The notes: generated from the letters alone by a model not told the origin. Positions 52,049 to 61,826 are shown, counted from the stretch's first letter. The stretch: DNA of 64,000 nucleotides from Cyanomargarita calcarea GSE-NOS-MK-12-04C (GCA_019359595.1 JAHHGZ010000020.1:83009-147008); one strand, 5' to 3'. Program-made: numbers and translations.

Positions 52049-54559
52049 ATGGCAACAATTAGCACTAACAAACTGCAATTAATTACGGAATTCTGCTTGA
52101 AAACTGTAGTTTCTTGGTATACCAAGTATACGTTCAACGCAGACAGGTCGTCAAGGGGACACGCAGACAGATCGAAAATTTATTTGCGTCACAGCTTCCC
52201 AAGCTCTCCACGTCTTCCCCCCCCTAATTGGCTCCACCAAATACCAGTGGGAGTACTGCTATTAGGGTGTGAGTCAGAAATTCTTTTCTGCAACGCTTTG
52301 GCGGAACGGTTGCTTTCTTGTAAAGAACAAGAATTATTGGGAACAACTGCTTTTGGTAATGGTTGGCAAGTTTTCCAAGCAGATGGTACAGCCTTTACTG
52401 ACACAAAAGTGCTGCAACAGCCTCAAGAAAATCTGGTTTTGGGTGTGTCTCATCCCAAAACTGGAGAATGTATCTGGTTGCTGGTAAATACTCAATTTTA
52501 TTCAGATGAGAATGTTCAGATTATTTGTACTCTCAGTGATATTACAGAGGGCAAACAAGCCGAAATTAATCTGACTCGCAGCCAAAATTGTCTGGAAAAA
52601 CAAAATAATGTGCTGTTAGCGCTAGCGAGAAGCAAGAGTCTAGCTCAAGGCAATTTGAATACAGCTTTAGATGAAATTACAGAAGTTGCTGCCGATACCT
52701 TTGGCTTAGAACGAGTCAGTATCTGGTTATATAGCGAACATCTTGCAAAAATAACTAGAACCCCACCTCAAACTCCGATGCAAGCGGAAAATAGTGGAAA
52801 CCACTCCAAAATTCACTGCATAAATCTCTACGAGAAAACCGCCAACCGCCACACATCCGGTATCGAAATTGCGGCAGTCAGCTATCCCGAATACTTCAAA
52901 GCTTTAGAACAACAGCGGACGATCGCCGTCAATGATGCTTATACCGATTTGCGTACTAAAGAATTTGCCTCAGAATATCTTCCTGCTTTGGGTGTGACAT
53001 CAATGTTAGATGCACCAATTTGGCTGGAAGGTCAGATGGTGGGTGTAGTCTGTCACGAGCATATTGGAACCTCCCGGCAGTGGAGTTTAGAAGAACAACA
53101 TTTTGCCGGTTCGATCGCTGATTTAGTAACTTTGGTGTTGGAAGCCAATCAACGTCAGTTAGCTCGTGTTGCGTTTCGACAAAGCGAAGCCAGATTTCAC
53201 AAACTCACAGCCAACGTACCGGGATTAATTTATCAATTTTTGCTACGTGCCGATGGGGAAGCAGTTTTTCCTTATATTAGTTCTTATTGTTGGGAACTGT
53301 TTGAACTTCACCCTCTTGAAGTACAACAAAATGCCGACTTGCTAATTGCCCAAATTCATCCAGGCGATCGCCAAAGTTTTCAAGAATCGGTGACTAACTC
53401 AGCCACAACTTTACAACCTTGGATATGGGAAGGACGCTTTATTACTCCCAGTGGAAAAATAAAGTGGATTTCTGGCGCTTCTCGTCCGGAAAAGCTGGAC
53501 AATGGAATTCTTTGGGATGGCTTGTTAATGGACATCACCAAACGCAAGCAAGCTGAAGATGAACTAGTCCAGGCTAAAGAAGAACTAGAAATTCGAGTGG
53601 AGGAACGGACAAAGGCTTTAAAGGAAGCAAATAAGCAGTTGTTAGTGAAAGTTATTGAGCGTTCGGAAGCTCAAGAAATCGCTGAAACCCGCAGCCAAGA
53701 TTTACAACAAGCCTTAGAGAAACTTAAAAAAGCCCAGGCACAACTGGTTCAAAGTGAAAAAATGTCTTCACTTGGGAATATGGTGGCTGGTGTTGCTCAC
53801 GAAATCAACAACCCCATCAGCTTTATCGCTGGTAATTTGGTGTACGCCAATATGTACATCCAAGACTTGTTGGATATCCTGCGCTTGTATCAAGAACATT
53901 ATCCCAAACCAGCAGCAGAAATTCTCAGGCGATCGCAAGATGCTGATTTAGAATTTACGAGCGCGGATCTGCCTAAACTTTTAGCATCAATGCAGGTAGG
54001 AGCAGGGCGTATCAGCCAGATAGTCCTATCTTTGAGAAATTTCTCGCGCCTTGACGAAGCCCAGATGAAGTCTGTTAATCTTCATGAAGGTATTGACAAC
54101 ACTTTATTAATTCTACAGCATCGACTCAAGTTTAATAATCGCTATCCGGAAATTAAAATTATCAAAGAGTATGGCGATTTACCTAATGTGGAATGTTATC
54201 CAAGCAAGCTTAATCAAGTATTCCTTAATATCCTTGGCAATGCGATTGATGCGATCAAAGAGTTCGCCTTCAGTCAAAGTATAACTAAAACTTTTAAAGT
54301 AAGTATTAATACTGAAAAAATTGATCCTTGTTATATTAGAATTCGGATTAGTGACAACGGTTGTGGGATGACACCAGAGGTACAACAGCGAATTTTTGAC
54401 CCCTTCTTCACCACAAAACCCGTTGGTAAGGGCACTGGGTTAGGATTATCTATTAGCTATCAAATAGTTGTGCAAAATCATCAAGGCGTTTTGGAATGTA
54501 CCTCAGAGCCGGGAAAAGGTACAGCATTTGACATCAAAATCCCAATTTGCCTTCATTAG
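52049..54559 (+). CDS. PAS-GAF-PAS sensor histidine kinase
   Basis: An 836-residue soluble kinase. PAS 1 is at about 58-170 (IPVGVLLLGCESEILFCNALAERLL), GAF at about 185-365 (LERVSIWLYSE and LDAPIWLEGQMVGVVCHEH) and PAS 2 at about 375-500 (NVPGLIYQFLLRADGEAVFPYIS). A coiled coil follows (about 500-570). The H box GNMVAGVAHEINNPISFIAGN carries the phospho-His at 584. The ATPase has an N box (LNQVFLNILGNAIDAI), G1 (ISDNGCGMTP) and G2 (GTGLGLSISYQI). The H box is the type common in cyanobacterial kinases that respond to stress signals. No response regulator is adjacent. The pseudogene piece at 16071-16350 derives from a relative. Confidence 0.9.
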   Translation: MATISTNKLQLITEFCLKTVVSWYTKYTFNADRSSRGHADRSKIYLRHSFPSSPRLPPPNWLHQIPVGVLLLGCESEILFCNALAERLLSCKEQELLGTTAFGNGWQVFQADGTAFTDTKVLQQPQENLVLGVSHPKTGECIWLLVNTQFYSDENVQIICTLSDITEGKQAEINLTRSQNCLEKQNNVLLALARSKSLAQGNLNTALDEITEVAADTFGLERVSIWLYSEHLAKITRTPPQTPMQAENSGNHSKIHCINLYEKTANRHTSGIEIAAVSYPEYFKALEQQRTIAVNDAYTDLRTKEFASEYLPALGVTSMLDAPIWLEGQMVGVVCHEHIGTSRQWSLEEQHFAGSIADLVTLVLEANQRQLARVAFRQSEARFHKLTANVPGLIYQFLLRADGEAVFPYISSYCWELFELHPLEVQQNADLLIAQIHPGDRQSFQESVTNSATTLQPWIWEGRFITPSGKIKWISGASRPEKLDNGILWDGLLMDITKRKQAEDELVQAKEELEIRVEERTKALKEANKQLLVKVIERSEAQEIAETRSQDLQQALEKLKKAQAQLVQSEKMSSLGNMVAGVAHEINNPISFIAGNLVYANMYIQDLLDILRLYQEHYPKPAAEILRRSQDADLEFTSADLPKLLASMQVGAGRISQIVLSLRNFSRLDEAQMKSVNLHEGIDNTLLILQHRLKFNNRYPEIKIIKEYGDLPNVECYPSKLNQVFLNILGNAIDAIKEFAFSQSITKTFKVSINTEKIDPCYIRIRISDNGCGMTPEVQQRIFDPFFTTKPVGKGTGLGLSISYQIVVQNHQGVLECTSEPGKGTAFDIKIPICLH

Positions 54560-55087
54560 TGGTTCAGCAAACAGTACTGAGTGCTGAGTGAAGGCAAGCC
54601 CCCTAAATCCACGCCACATGCTACAAGTCGGCAGAGCCAAGAAACGCAGTGGCTCCCCAATTCTGGGGTACTTTGAATTGGGGCAGGGGGCAAAATCGTG
54701 GCACTACTGATGGGTAATTGATTCCCCCTTTCCCCAATTTTAAGAATTGTGGCTTTTCTTCGCAGAATGATTGGCTTTGATTAAATCCATGTAAGAATCT
54801 AAAGAAATGATGAAGAAAAGCTTACTATCAGGGTCTGTTCAGCTTAAACTAATGAGTTATTTGAGTTTTTTAATCAAGAGTAGTGGTAGATACGGTTGTA
54901 ATATGCGGCTATGTAACCATAACAACTTATATTATGTTCGTAGTGAGGAGTAAAGTCCCCATTTAAATTAAAGCTAGAGGATTAAAGCCCTCACTATAAA
55001 CTGCTAACTATTCTGAGCAATATTTTACGGACAATTCTATTAGAAGTCGCTTAGTGGAGTCTGGTAATATCAGACAAGGACTCTAGC
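54560..55087. other. Intergenic region with dispersed repeats
   Basis: About 530 bases. The left part (54595-54702) is the inverted partner of the repeat upstream of the kinase. At about 54931-54998 an imperfect palindrome (GTAGTGAGGAGTAAAGTCC...GGATTAAAGCCCTCACTA) resembles that at 42877-42935. The promoter of the next kinase should lie at about 55000-55080. Confidence 0.65.
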
Positions 55088-57364
55088 ATGAAAATCAATC
55101 AATCTGAATCAGCTGCGGAGTTGCCATCGCCACTTCCTCATCCAGTTTTAGGTGGAGAGGTAGATGAGGAGTTGAATGATTACCATTTACTAAAAAGCAT
55201 ATACGATGCCGTGGAGGCATCTATCTTTGTGGTAGATGTTTTGGCAGATGGTAATTTTCGGTATGCATGGCTCAATCCTACTTATGAGCGCTGGACGGGT
55301 ATTCGCTTGGAGGATTTAAAGGGAAAAACGCCAGAGGAAATTCTTTCCAAAGAAGATGCTGCAAGCGTGCGTCAGCATTTTACAAACTGCGTGCGCTTTG
55401 GCAGAAAGATATCTTATGAGGAATGTTTGCAGTTTCAAGGGATTGCCGCTTGGTGGATTACGACTTTAGCACCGATACGGGATGATAACTCCAGGATTTT
55501 TCGATTAATTGGCACCAGTACCAATATTACTATTGCCAAGCAAACAGAGGAAGTCCTACGACAACAGGCACAACGAGAGCAAATATTAGGAGCGATCGCC
55601 CAAAGAATTCGGCAGTCTCTGGATTTACAGACAATTCTCAATCGCACAGTCACAGAAGTACGGCAATTTTTGGCTACAGATAGAGTATTGATTTATCGCT
55701 TTTGTGAAGATTGGAGCGGGGATATAGTTGTAGAATCTGTCATCAGTACTTGGATTTCTGTGCTGGGTACAAATATCAGAGACCCTTGTTTTGATGAAAA
55801 ACACGTTGAACGCTATCGGCGGGGTCATATTCAAGTCGTAGAAGATGTTTATAATGCCGGATTGCATCCGTGTCATATCGATTTTCTTGCCTCATTTCAA
55901 GTCAAAGCAAATCTAGTTGTCCCCATTGTCTCAGAAGACAAGTTGTGGGGGTTGTTGATTGCTCAACATTGCCAGCAACCGCGTCAATGGTACCAAACAG
56001 AAATTGATTTACTCAAGCAACTGGCAAGCCAAGTGGGAATTGCTGTCGAACAGGCAGAACTTCATCAAGTGGTACAGCATCTGAATCTGCATTTAGAGTC
56101 TGTGGTCAAGCAGCGAACAGCGGAGTTGCAACAAGCCCTCGATTTTGAAGCACTGGTACGATACATTACAGAAAAGATTCGCGACAGTCTCGATGTAACC
56201 CAGGTCTTGCAAACAGCTACTCAAGAATTAGCGCGATTACTGAAGGTTGAACAGTGTAAAATCGAACTTTATAGTTCTTGCCAGACAAGCGCCACTTTTG
56301 CCTATGAATATAGTGAAAAGACAGCCTTATGCCAGGGATTGACAAGAATTGTTGCTGACTATCCAGAAATTTATGAGCCATTGTTGCAAAAACAATCTTT
56401 GCAATTTGGGGAAATTGAGCCAAGGTGGAATCCCAATTCGCCTTTAGTGACGCGGCTAGCCTATCCAATATTCGACGATCGCGGAATTATTGGCAATCTC
56501 TGGCTGATCAGATCGAAAGAACTGGCTTTTGATGAATTCGAGACTCGATTGGTGGAGCAGGTGGCAAATGAATGCGCGATCGCGATTCGCCAAGCTCGAC
56601 TTTATGAAGCATCTCAAGCCCAGGTAAGAGAACTCGAAAAACTCGAACATCTGAAAAACGACTTTCTCAAAACTCTCTCCCACGAGTTGCGCACGCCTAT
56701 AACCAGCATTCAATTGGCAGCAGAAACTCTAGAATTTATAATTACACAACCGGGTGCATTGAATCAAGAACTATCCCAAGTTACTCCACTGTTTCAGATT
56801 CTCCATGAGGAGTGCCGACGAGAGGGTAAGTTGATTAATGATTTACTTTCCCTGACATATTTAGATGCAGAAACCAAGCCTCTGATTTTAGAGACAATTT
56901 ATTTGGAAGACTGGATACCTGCTATTGTAGAACCTTTTCGAGAACGTATCGACAGCCAGCAACAACAACTAAAGTTAACAGTGCCCTTGGACATTCCACC
57001 TTTCGAGACAGATATCGGCGATTTAGAGCGCATCTTAATCGAACTGTTAAGCAATGCCTGCAAATATACTCCAAAAGGCGAGTCGATTGCAATTTCTGCG
57101 GGAGCAACTCAAAATCAGTTATTCATCAGTGTCAGTAATTCTGGAGTTGAAATTAGTTCCGATCAAATACCGCTGATTTTCGACCCATTTTATCGTATTC
57201 CCAACAATGACCCTTGGAAACACGGTGGTACTGGATTGGGACTGGCATTAGTCAAGAAACTAGTGAAACACTTGGGTGCCACTATTAAGGTTGATAGTGG
57301 TGATAATAATACTACCTTCACCGTAGAATTGCCGATAAGAGCAGATGAACGAGAAATCACTTAA
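55088..57364 (+). CDS. Cyanobacteriochrome-type histidine kinase (DXCF GAF)
   Basis: A 758-residue soluble kinase. PAS is at about 38-150 (ASIFVVDVLADGNFRYAWLN). GAF 1 (about 168-322) has both cysteines of DXCF cyanobacteriochromes: Asp-Pro-Cys-Phe with Cys234, and Cys262-His263 in AGLHPCHIDFL, exactly 28 residues apart as I recall for TePixJ. GAF 2 (about 355-505) lacks them. The HisKA domain has the H box KTLSHELRTPITSIQLAAETL (His532). The HATPase has ELLSNACKYTP, the F-box-like LIFDPFYRIPNN and GTGLGLALVKKLV. A bilin-binding blue/green light sensor is inferred. The D box (G1) is degenerate (VSNSGVEIS instead of DxGxG), so kinase activity may be altered. Confidence 0.85.
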   Translation: MKINQSESAAELPSPLPHPVLGGEVDEELNDYHLLKSIYDAVEASIFVVDVLADGNFRYAWLNPTYERWTGIRLEDLKGKTPEEILSKEDAASVRQHFTNCVRFGRKISYEECLQFQGIAAWWITTLAPIRDDNSRIFRLIGTSTNITIAKQTEEVLRQQAQREQILGAIAQRIRQSLDLQTILNRTVTEVRQFLATDRVLIYRFCEDWSGDIVVESVISTWISVLGTNIRDPCFDEKHVERYRRGHIQVVEDVYNAGLHPCHIDFLASFQVKANLVVPIVSEDKLWGLLIAQHCQQPRQWYQTEIDLLKQLASQVGIAVEQAELHQVVQHLNLHLESVVKQRTAELQQALDFEALVRYITEKIRDSLDVTQVLQTATQELARLLKVEQCKIELYSSCQTSATFAYEYSEKTALCQGLTRIVADYPEIYEPLLQKQSLQFGEIEPRWNPNSPLVTRLAYPIFDDRGIIGNLWLIRSKELAFDEFETRLVEQVANECAIAIRQARLYEASQAQVRELEKLEHLKNDFLKTLSHELRTPITSIQLAAETLEFIITQPGALNQELSQVTPLFQILHEECRREGKLINDLLSLTYLDAETKPLILETIYLEDWIPAIVEPFRERIDSQQQQLKLTVPLDIPPFETDIGDLERILIELLSNACKYTPKGESIAISAGATQNQLFISVSNSGVEISSDQIPLIFDPFYRIPNNDPWKHGGTGLGLALVKKLVKHLGATIKVDSGDNNTTFTVELPIRADEREIT

Positions 57365-57427
57365 ATGGAAATTTGCTTTTTTGGGCTAGCGGCTGCACTA
57401 GAAGTCTGTTATGATGACGTTTGTTGT

Positions 57428-57499
<72 letters not shown>

Positions 57500-57534
57500 T
57501 CATTTGGTATAGTTGCTGTACATTAACTACTTAT

Positions 57535-58244
57535 TTGTCACTGTTAACAGATCAACAACTTTATGATGGTGGTATTAGCGATCCTCGGAACCCTAACCTG
57601 CAAAAGATGTTTCAAATGCTTGGTTTAGGTGAGAAGGCAGGCTCAGGTTTTGGGAAAATTCTTCGCGCTTGGAAAGAGCAGCAATGGTTTTACCCCCTAG
57701 TATCAGAAGAATTAGATTTAGAAATGACATCAGTGACATTACCAATGGTGAGCCTAATTCCCGAAAATGTCGAGAAAGAATTAAGGGAGATTGTAGGGGA
57801 TGACTATTGTGAACTAACAGAGCTAGATTGCATTATCTTGGTACTAGCGCATCAATTTGGAGATATTTGTAACACTGATATTCAGTGTTACAGACGGGAA
57901 CATCCCAGAGACATAGGGGAGTGCCTCAAGCAGTTGGTAAATAATGGTTGGTTAGAACGCTCTGGTCGCGGTCGTGGGACGTACTACGCTTTAGTCAACC
58001 AACAACAATCGGATTTAGTTGCGTTGCTCCCAAGCTCCGAACATTACGAACCAAGCTCCGAACATTACGAATTAAGCTCCGAACATTAGCTGACTTACTC
58101 AACCGTAAACCGGACAGCATTAGGAACCACTATTTAAGCCTTATGTTAGACCGGGGATTAATAGAACTGCGATACCCCGAACAACTAAATCACCCTCAGC
58201 AGGCATATAAAACAGTATCTTCACCAAATACAGACCTACTGTAG
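57535..58244 (+). pseudogene. C-terminal remnant of an AlbA_2/RecG-like ATP-binding protein
   Basis: The ORF keeps only the C-terminal half of the family: GGISDPRNPNLQKMFQMLGL and GEKAGSGFGKILRAWKEQQW (ATPase-like fold), then a winged-helix segment (CLKQLVNNGWLERSGRGRGTYYAL). At about 58032-58090 a 21-bp unit (SSEHYEP/L) is repeated three times and the frame ends at TAG 58087-58089. The natural last wing (LADLLNRKPDSIRNHYLSLM) continues in another frame to 58244. The N-terminal AlbA_2 domain is missing. It lies directly downstream of tRNA-Lys, which may reflect an old integration event. Confidence 0.75.
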
Positions 58245-58517
58245 TCAAACGCTTCCTGCCAGTTCAGGGTGGTTTCATTGCAGAGACTACGGGTGTTTAA
58301 AAACTTCCGTAACTTTATTAGTAGAGTAAGTACTTGGAAGACAAATTCATGAGGCGATTGCTTGATGCTGTAGAGTTTGGCTTGGAAAGTACGATGCCCT
58401 TGGCAACGGCTAAAGCCGTATCGCACATCTGATAATGAGACTCAACTGATGATTCAGCTTTACTCCCAACAAATATGAAATAGCATGGGACGATTACTTC
58501 AAGTTGAAAGATAATAA

Positions 58518-58967
58518 TTGATTTTGACCATGCCGGATACCATGAGCCAAGAAAGACAAACAATGCTCAAAGCTTATGGAGCTAAACTGGAACTAACGAC
58601 TGGAGCATTGGGGATGGCAGGAGCGATCGCTCTTGCTGAAGAAATTGTTGCCAGCACTCCCCATGCTTTTATGTTGCAGCAGTTTCGCAACTTAGCTAAT
58701 CCGCAAATTCACGCACTAACCACCGCAGAAGAAATTTGGGCAGATACTGATGGAACTGTAGATATGGTCATTGCTGGGGTCGGCACTGGTGGCACCCTGA
58801 CGGGAGTTGCTCAAGTGCTGAAAAATCGCAAGCCTAGTTTTCAGGCGATCGCTGTTGAACCTGCCAGTAGTCCAGTAATTTCTGGTGGCAAAGCAGGGTC
58901 GCATAAAATACAAGGAATTGGACCTGGATTCATCCCAGAAGTTCTAATCCGATATCCGTCTCTATAA
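58518..58967 (+). pseudogene. Cysteine synthase fragment
   Basis: Encodes about 145 residues from the middle of O-acetylserine sulfhydrylase: [42 protein letters not shown], the PLP phosphate loop [28 protein letters not shown] and [14 protein letters not shown]. The N-terminal third with the PLP-binding lysine and the C-terminal about 90 residues are missing, so it cannot be active. The upstream 58250-58517 holds no recognisable part of the gene. An intact cysK elsewhere in the genome is expected. Confidence 0.88.
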
Positions 58968-59002
58968 TGAGAATATAGAAAGTACTAGGGTAAATATTGT
59001 TT

Positions 59003-59269
59003 ATGAGTATTTCCTTGACTATTGAATTAGAGGAATTTATCCAAAGTCAAGTTGCAAGCGGTAAGTATGCTTCGACTGAGGAAGTCATTATTGCGGGTAT
59101 TAAACTGCTGGAGGAAAGGGAGAATATTTATAAGGGTAGGTTTGAGGAATTGAAACGAGAAATTATGGTTGGGGTAGAGCAGCTCGAACGTGGGGAACGG
59201 CTTGACGGTAGAGAAGTAATTGAAAAACTACGTCAAAAGAACCAAGCTATGAGAAAAGCACAGGCGTAG
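59003..59269 (+). CDS. parD: ParD-family antitoxin
   Basis: An 88-residue antitoxin from ATG 59003. The N-terminal ribbon-helix-helix reads SISLTIELEEFIQSQVASGKYASTEEVIIAGIKLLEER, the ParD signature. The acidic/basic helical C-terminus (about 45-88) binds the toxin. It starts 35 bases after the cysteine synthase remnant and ends seven bases before the toxin gene, a typical TA operon. It should repress its own promoter together with ParE. A TTG two codons upstream (58997) is less likely. Confidence 0.9.
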   Translation: MSISLTIELEEFIQSQVASGKYASTEEVIIAGIKLLEERENIYKGRFEELKREIMVGVEQLERGERLDGREVIEKLRQKNQAMRKAQA

Positions 59270-59276
59270 TATATTA

Positions 59277-59576
59277 ATGGGTATCTACTTTGTATCGCCT
59301 CAAGCAGCGCAAGATTTGCAGGAAATTCACGATTATCTGTTTGCGAAAAATCCAGATACAGCGAACAAGTTTTTGGATGCTATGGCTCAAAAGTTTGAGA
59401 TACTGGCCAATTTTCCCAAGATGGGACGCAAGCGAGATGAACTTTCACCCATTTTGCGTAGTTTTCCCGTAGATGATTATCTAATTTTCTATCAACAAGT
59501 TGAAGAAGGAATTGAAATTGCTCGTGTTGTTAGTGGATATCGGGATTTGGATACATTGTTTGATGAAGACTCATGA
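59277..59576 (+). CDS. parE: ParE-family toxin
   Basis: A 99-residue RelE/ParE-superfamily toxin with the fold-typical order YFVSPQAAQDLQEIHDYL, FLDAMAQKFEILANFPKMGRKRDELSPILRSFPVDDYLIFY and the C-terminal strand EIARVVSGYRDLDTLF. ParE toxins poison DNA gyrase; related RelE members cut mRNA, and the sequence alone does not exclude this, though pairing with ParD favours ParE. It is complete, with conserved Arg and Tyr positions. Translation is probably coupled to parD. Confidence 0.9.
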   Translation: MGIYFVSPQAAQDLQEIHDYLFAKNPDTANKFLDAMAQKFEILANFPKMGRKRDELSPILRSFPVDDYLIFYQQVEEGIEIARVVSGYRDLDTLFDEDS

Positions 59577-59692
59577 ATCTCTTCTAAATATGCAACTAGA
59601 ACCAGTTACAAACCCCGACTTTTCCAAAAAGTCAGGTTCTGATATCTAATCATCGCCTTAAACTGAATTTCCCCCAAGCAAAAACGTCACGA

Positions 59693-60049
59693 GTGCGGGA
59701 TCACTTGGCAAACGAACGCACTTATTTAGCATGGATGCGAACTGCGATCGCTCTGATGGGTTTTGGGGTTGTAATCGTCCGTCTCCGCTATTTGCACCCA
59801 CCTATGTCACCCCATCTTGGTCTGAGTTGGAGGTTGGGCTTACTTTTTGCTCTGATTGGTTTAATGACAGTATTACTCACCACCCAGCACTATTTCGCTG
59901 TTCGGGATAATATTGATGAAGATACCTATGAACCGCCAGATCGTTGGATAATCCTGTTCAGTCTCGCTTTGCTTATCTTAGGAGGTGGAGTGATATATTT
60001 TGTCTTCTCAGCCTCCCTCGACCCAGTTGGTCTGGTTGTACCTGAATGA
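59693..60049 (+). CDS. DUF202 (YidH-like) membrane protein
   Basis: A 118-residue protein with three membrane helices (about 12-30, 46-66 and 83-106) and the conserved start RDHLANERTYLAWMRTAIALMGFGVVIVRLR of DUF202. The function of the family is unknown; a short inner-membrane protein is expected. The start is GTG 59693; the frame is open for at least twelve codons upstream with no better start, so a few N-terminal residues may have been lost. It follows the ParDE pair on the same strand, but 117 bases separate them. Confidence 0.82.
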   Translation: MRDHLANERTYLAWMRTAIALMGFGVVIVRLRYLHPPMSPHLGLSWRLGLLFALIGLMTVLLTTQHYFAVRDNIDEDTYEPPDRWIILFSLALLILGGGVIYFVFSASLDPVGLVVPE

Positions 60050-60087
60050 AGAAGGAAGAAGGAAGAAGGAAGAAGGAAGAAGGAGGA
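60046..60087. repeat. GGAAGAA heptamer tandem repeat
   Basis: About six units of the same heptamer as at 17011-17045, starting inside the DUF202 stop codon region and followed by TATGTGGATTCAAATG, partly matching the sequence after the repeat at 20110. It separates the convergent DUF202 and nnr genes. Confidence 0.9.
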
Positions 60088-60090
60088 GGT

Positions 60091-61665
60091 TTATATATGT
60101 GGATTCAAATGCGATCGCAAGACTTTCATTAAATATTGTGTCAAAGTAAACGCATCTACACCCAATTCTGTACGCTCTTGGGCGGCTATTATACCAGCTT
60201 GAGAATGCCACCAAGCAGCAGTTGCAACTATTTCTTCTACTGGAATTTGTCGTAAAGCAGCTTGCGCTAACAATCCACCCATTAACCCAGTCAACACATC
60301 GCCACTACCACCACGCGCTAAAGCTGGCGTACTTTCAGGATTAATCCAGATTGTACCTTGATTGGCGATCGCTGTCCTGGCTCCTTTCAACAATACCACT
60401 GCCCCACTTTGCGCTGATGCTTCCCGGACTGCTTTGATTCTGTCTTTCATTGGATCTGCAACATCAGGAAATAACCGCTTAAATTCGCCTGTGTGTGGTG
60501 TAAGTACTGTTATTGCTTGTCTTTTTTGCAACCTTGGGATAGTTCCCATTTCTGCCAATATATTTAAAGCATCAGCATCTAATAAAAGAATATCAGTGCT
60601 GGATAATACTTCATTGACAATTGGGCTGGCCTCAGTTGTCAAACCGGGACCTGCCGCGATCGCATTAAATGAACTGAGGTCTGTTTTTGGTGGTAATTGT
60701 AATTGGGCGATCGCTCCCGATTCAGTCTCAGGACAACCGATAATCAAAGCTTCTGGCAGATGTGACACCAAAAGCGGTTTCAGAGATTCTGGGACGGCAA
60801 TTGAAAGCATCCCCACACCACTAGCGCGAGCACCTAAAGCAGTTAAAATCGCCCCTCCCGCATAACGACGCGAACCGCAAATCAGTAATAAATGTCCTTC
60901 TTTATACTTATGTGTAACAGGTGGACGGGGTAGAGGCAGAGTAGAGAGTGCAGTATGAGAAGTGATGCGTTTAATACTGGGTGAAGTTCCCAGCACCGCT
61001 TCTACATCAGCGAGTGGAATATCAAAATCGATTAATTCAGCTTTGCCAACATAATCTAAAGCTTGGTCTTGCAATAAACCTAGTTTCCACAAACCCAAGC
61101 ACAGAGTGTGTGTAGCACGAATCGCAGTTCCCAATACCTCACCAGTATCTGTATGCAACCCAGAAGGCAAATCAATGCTGATAATCGGTTTAGACGATTC
61201 ATTGAATTGGTTAATCGCAGCTGCAACTGAGTCTTTGATTTCTCTTTCTAAACCAAATCCAAACAATCCATCAATCAACAAATCGCATGGCAACTGTTCA
61301 ATTGATTGATAACATGGAATGCCCAAACTTTGAGCGTACTGCAAATGTTGCGAAGTTAATTCCTTGAGGTTGGGGAAAGGACAATAAATAGAGACACGAT
61401 AACCGCGAAAGTGCAACTCACGGGCTACTACTAATGCATCCCCCCCATTATGGCCCGGCCCGGTGAGAATTCCGATGCGGGAGGAAGACACGGGGAGATT
61501 TTCTTGTTCTGCAATGATTTTCTGAATGCGGGTAGCAATCAGTCCAGCGACTTTTTCCATCAAAGCAGCGACAGGCATCCCTGCGGCAAAAATACGCCCT
61601 TCAATATCCCGCATCTGTTGGGCTGTGACTGCTATTTGTGAAATCAGTTCTCGATTATCTAGCAT
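60091..61665 (-). CDS. nnr: Bifunctional NAD(P)H-hydrate repair enzyme
   Basis: A 524-residue fusion. The N-terminal epimerase (YjeF_N, about 1-220) has GPGHNGGDALVVARELHFRG and DGLFGFGL. The C-terminal ADP-dependent dehydratase (about 230-515, ribokinase-like) has HKYKEGHLLLICGSRRYAGGAILTALGA, TPHTGEFKRLF and ARGGSGDVLTGLMGGLLAQ. The enzyme repairs hydrated NADH/NADPH so that both epimers are restored to the active cofactor. Length and order are normal. It starts at ATG 61665 and is monocistronic between repeats. Activity is assumed from intact motifs. Confidence 0.95.
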   Translation of the reverse strand: MLDNRELISQIAVTAQQMRDIEGRIFAAGMPVAALMEKVAGLIATRIQKIIAEQENLPVSSSRIGILTGPGHNGGDALVVARELHFRGYRVSIYCPFPNLKELTSQHLQYAQSLGIPCYQSIEQLPCDLLIDGLFGFGLEREIKDSVAAAINQFNESSKPIISIDLPSGLHTDTGEVLGTAIRATHTLCLGLWKLGLLQDQALDYVGKAELIDFDIPLADVEAVLGTSPSIKRITSHTALSTLPLPRPPVTHKYKEGHLLLICGSRRYAGGAILTALGARASGVGMLSIAVPESLKPLLVSHLPEALIIGCPETESGAIAQLQLPPKTDLSSFNAIAAGPGLTTEASPIVNEVLSSTDILLLDADALNILAEMGTIPRLQKRQAITVLTPHTGEFKRLFPDVADPMKDRIKAVREASAQSGAVVLLKGARTAIANQGTIWINPESTPALARGGSGDVLTGLMGGLLAQAALRQIPVEEIVATAAWWHSQAGIIAAQERTELGVDAFTLTQYLMKVLRSHLNPHI

Positions 61666-61694
61666 CAGTAGACCTGAGTTACAAATTTAATTTT

Positions 61695-61822
61695 ACTCCT
61701 AACTCCCAACTCCTAACTCCTAACTCCTAACTCCTAACTCCCAACTCCCAACTCCCAACTCCTAACTCCTAACTCCTAACTCCTAACTCCTAACTCCTAA
61801 CTCCTAACTCCTAACTCCCAAC
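61695..61822. repeat. Long TAACTCC/CAACTCC heptamer array
   Basis: About 17 consecutive 7-bp units, the longest such array in the window, filling the gap between the SPOR-like gene and nnr. Repeat count is likely to vary between strains. Confidence 0.95.
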
Positions 61823-61826
61823 TTTT

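Noticed and set aside
61695..61822. CRISPR array
   Set aside because: The unit is 7 bp, contiguous and without spacers; it is a heptamer tandem repeat.
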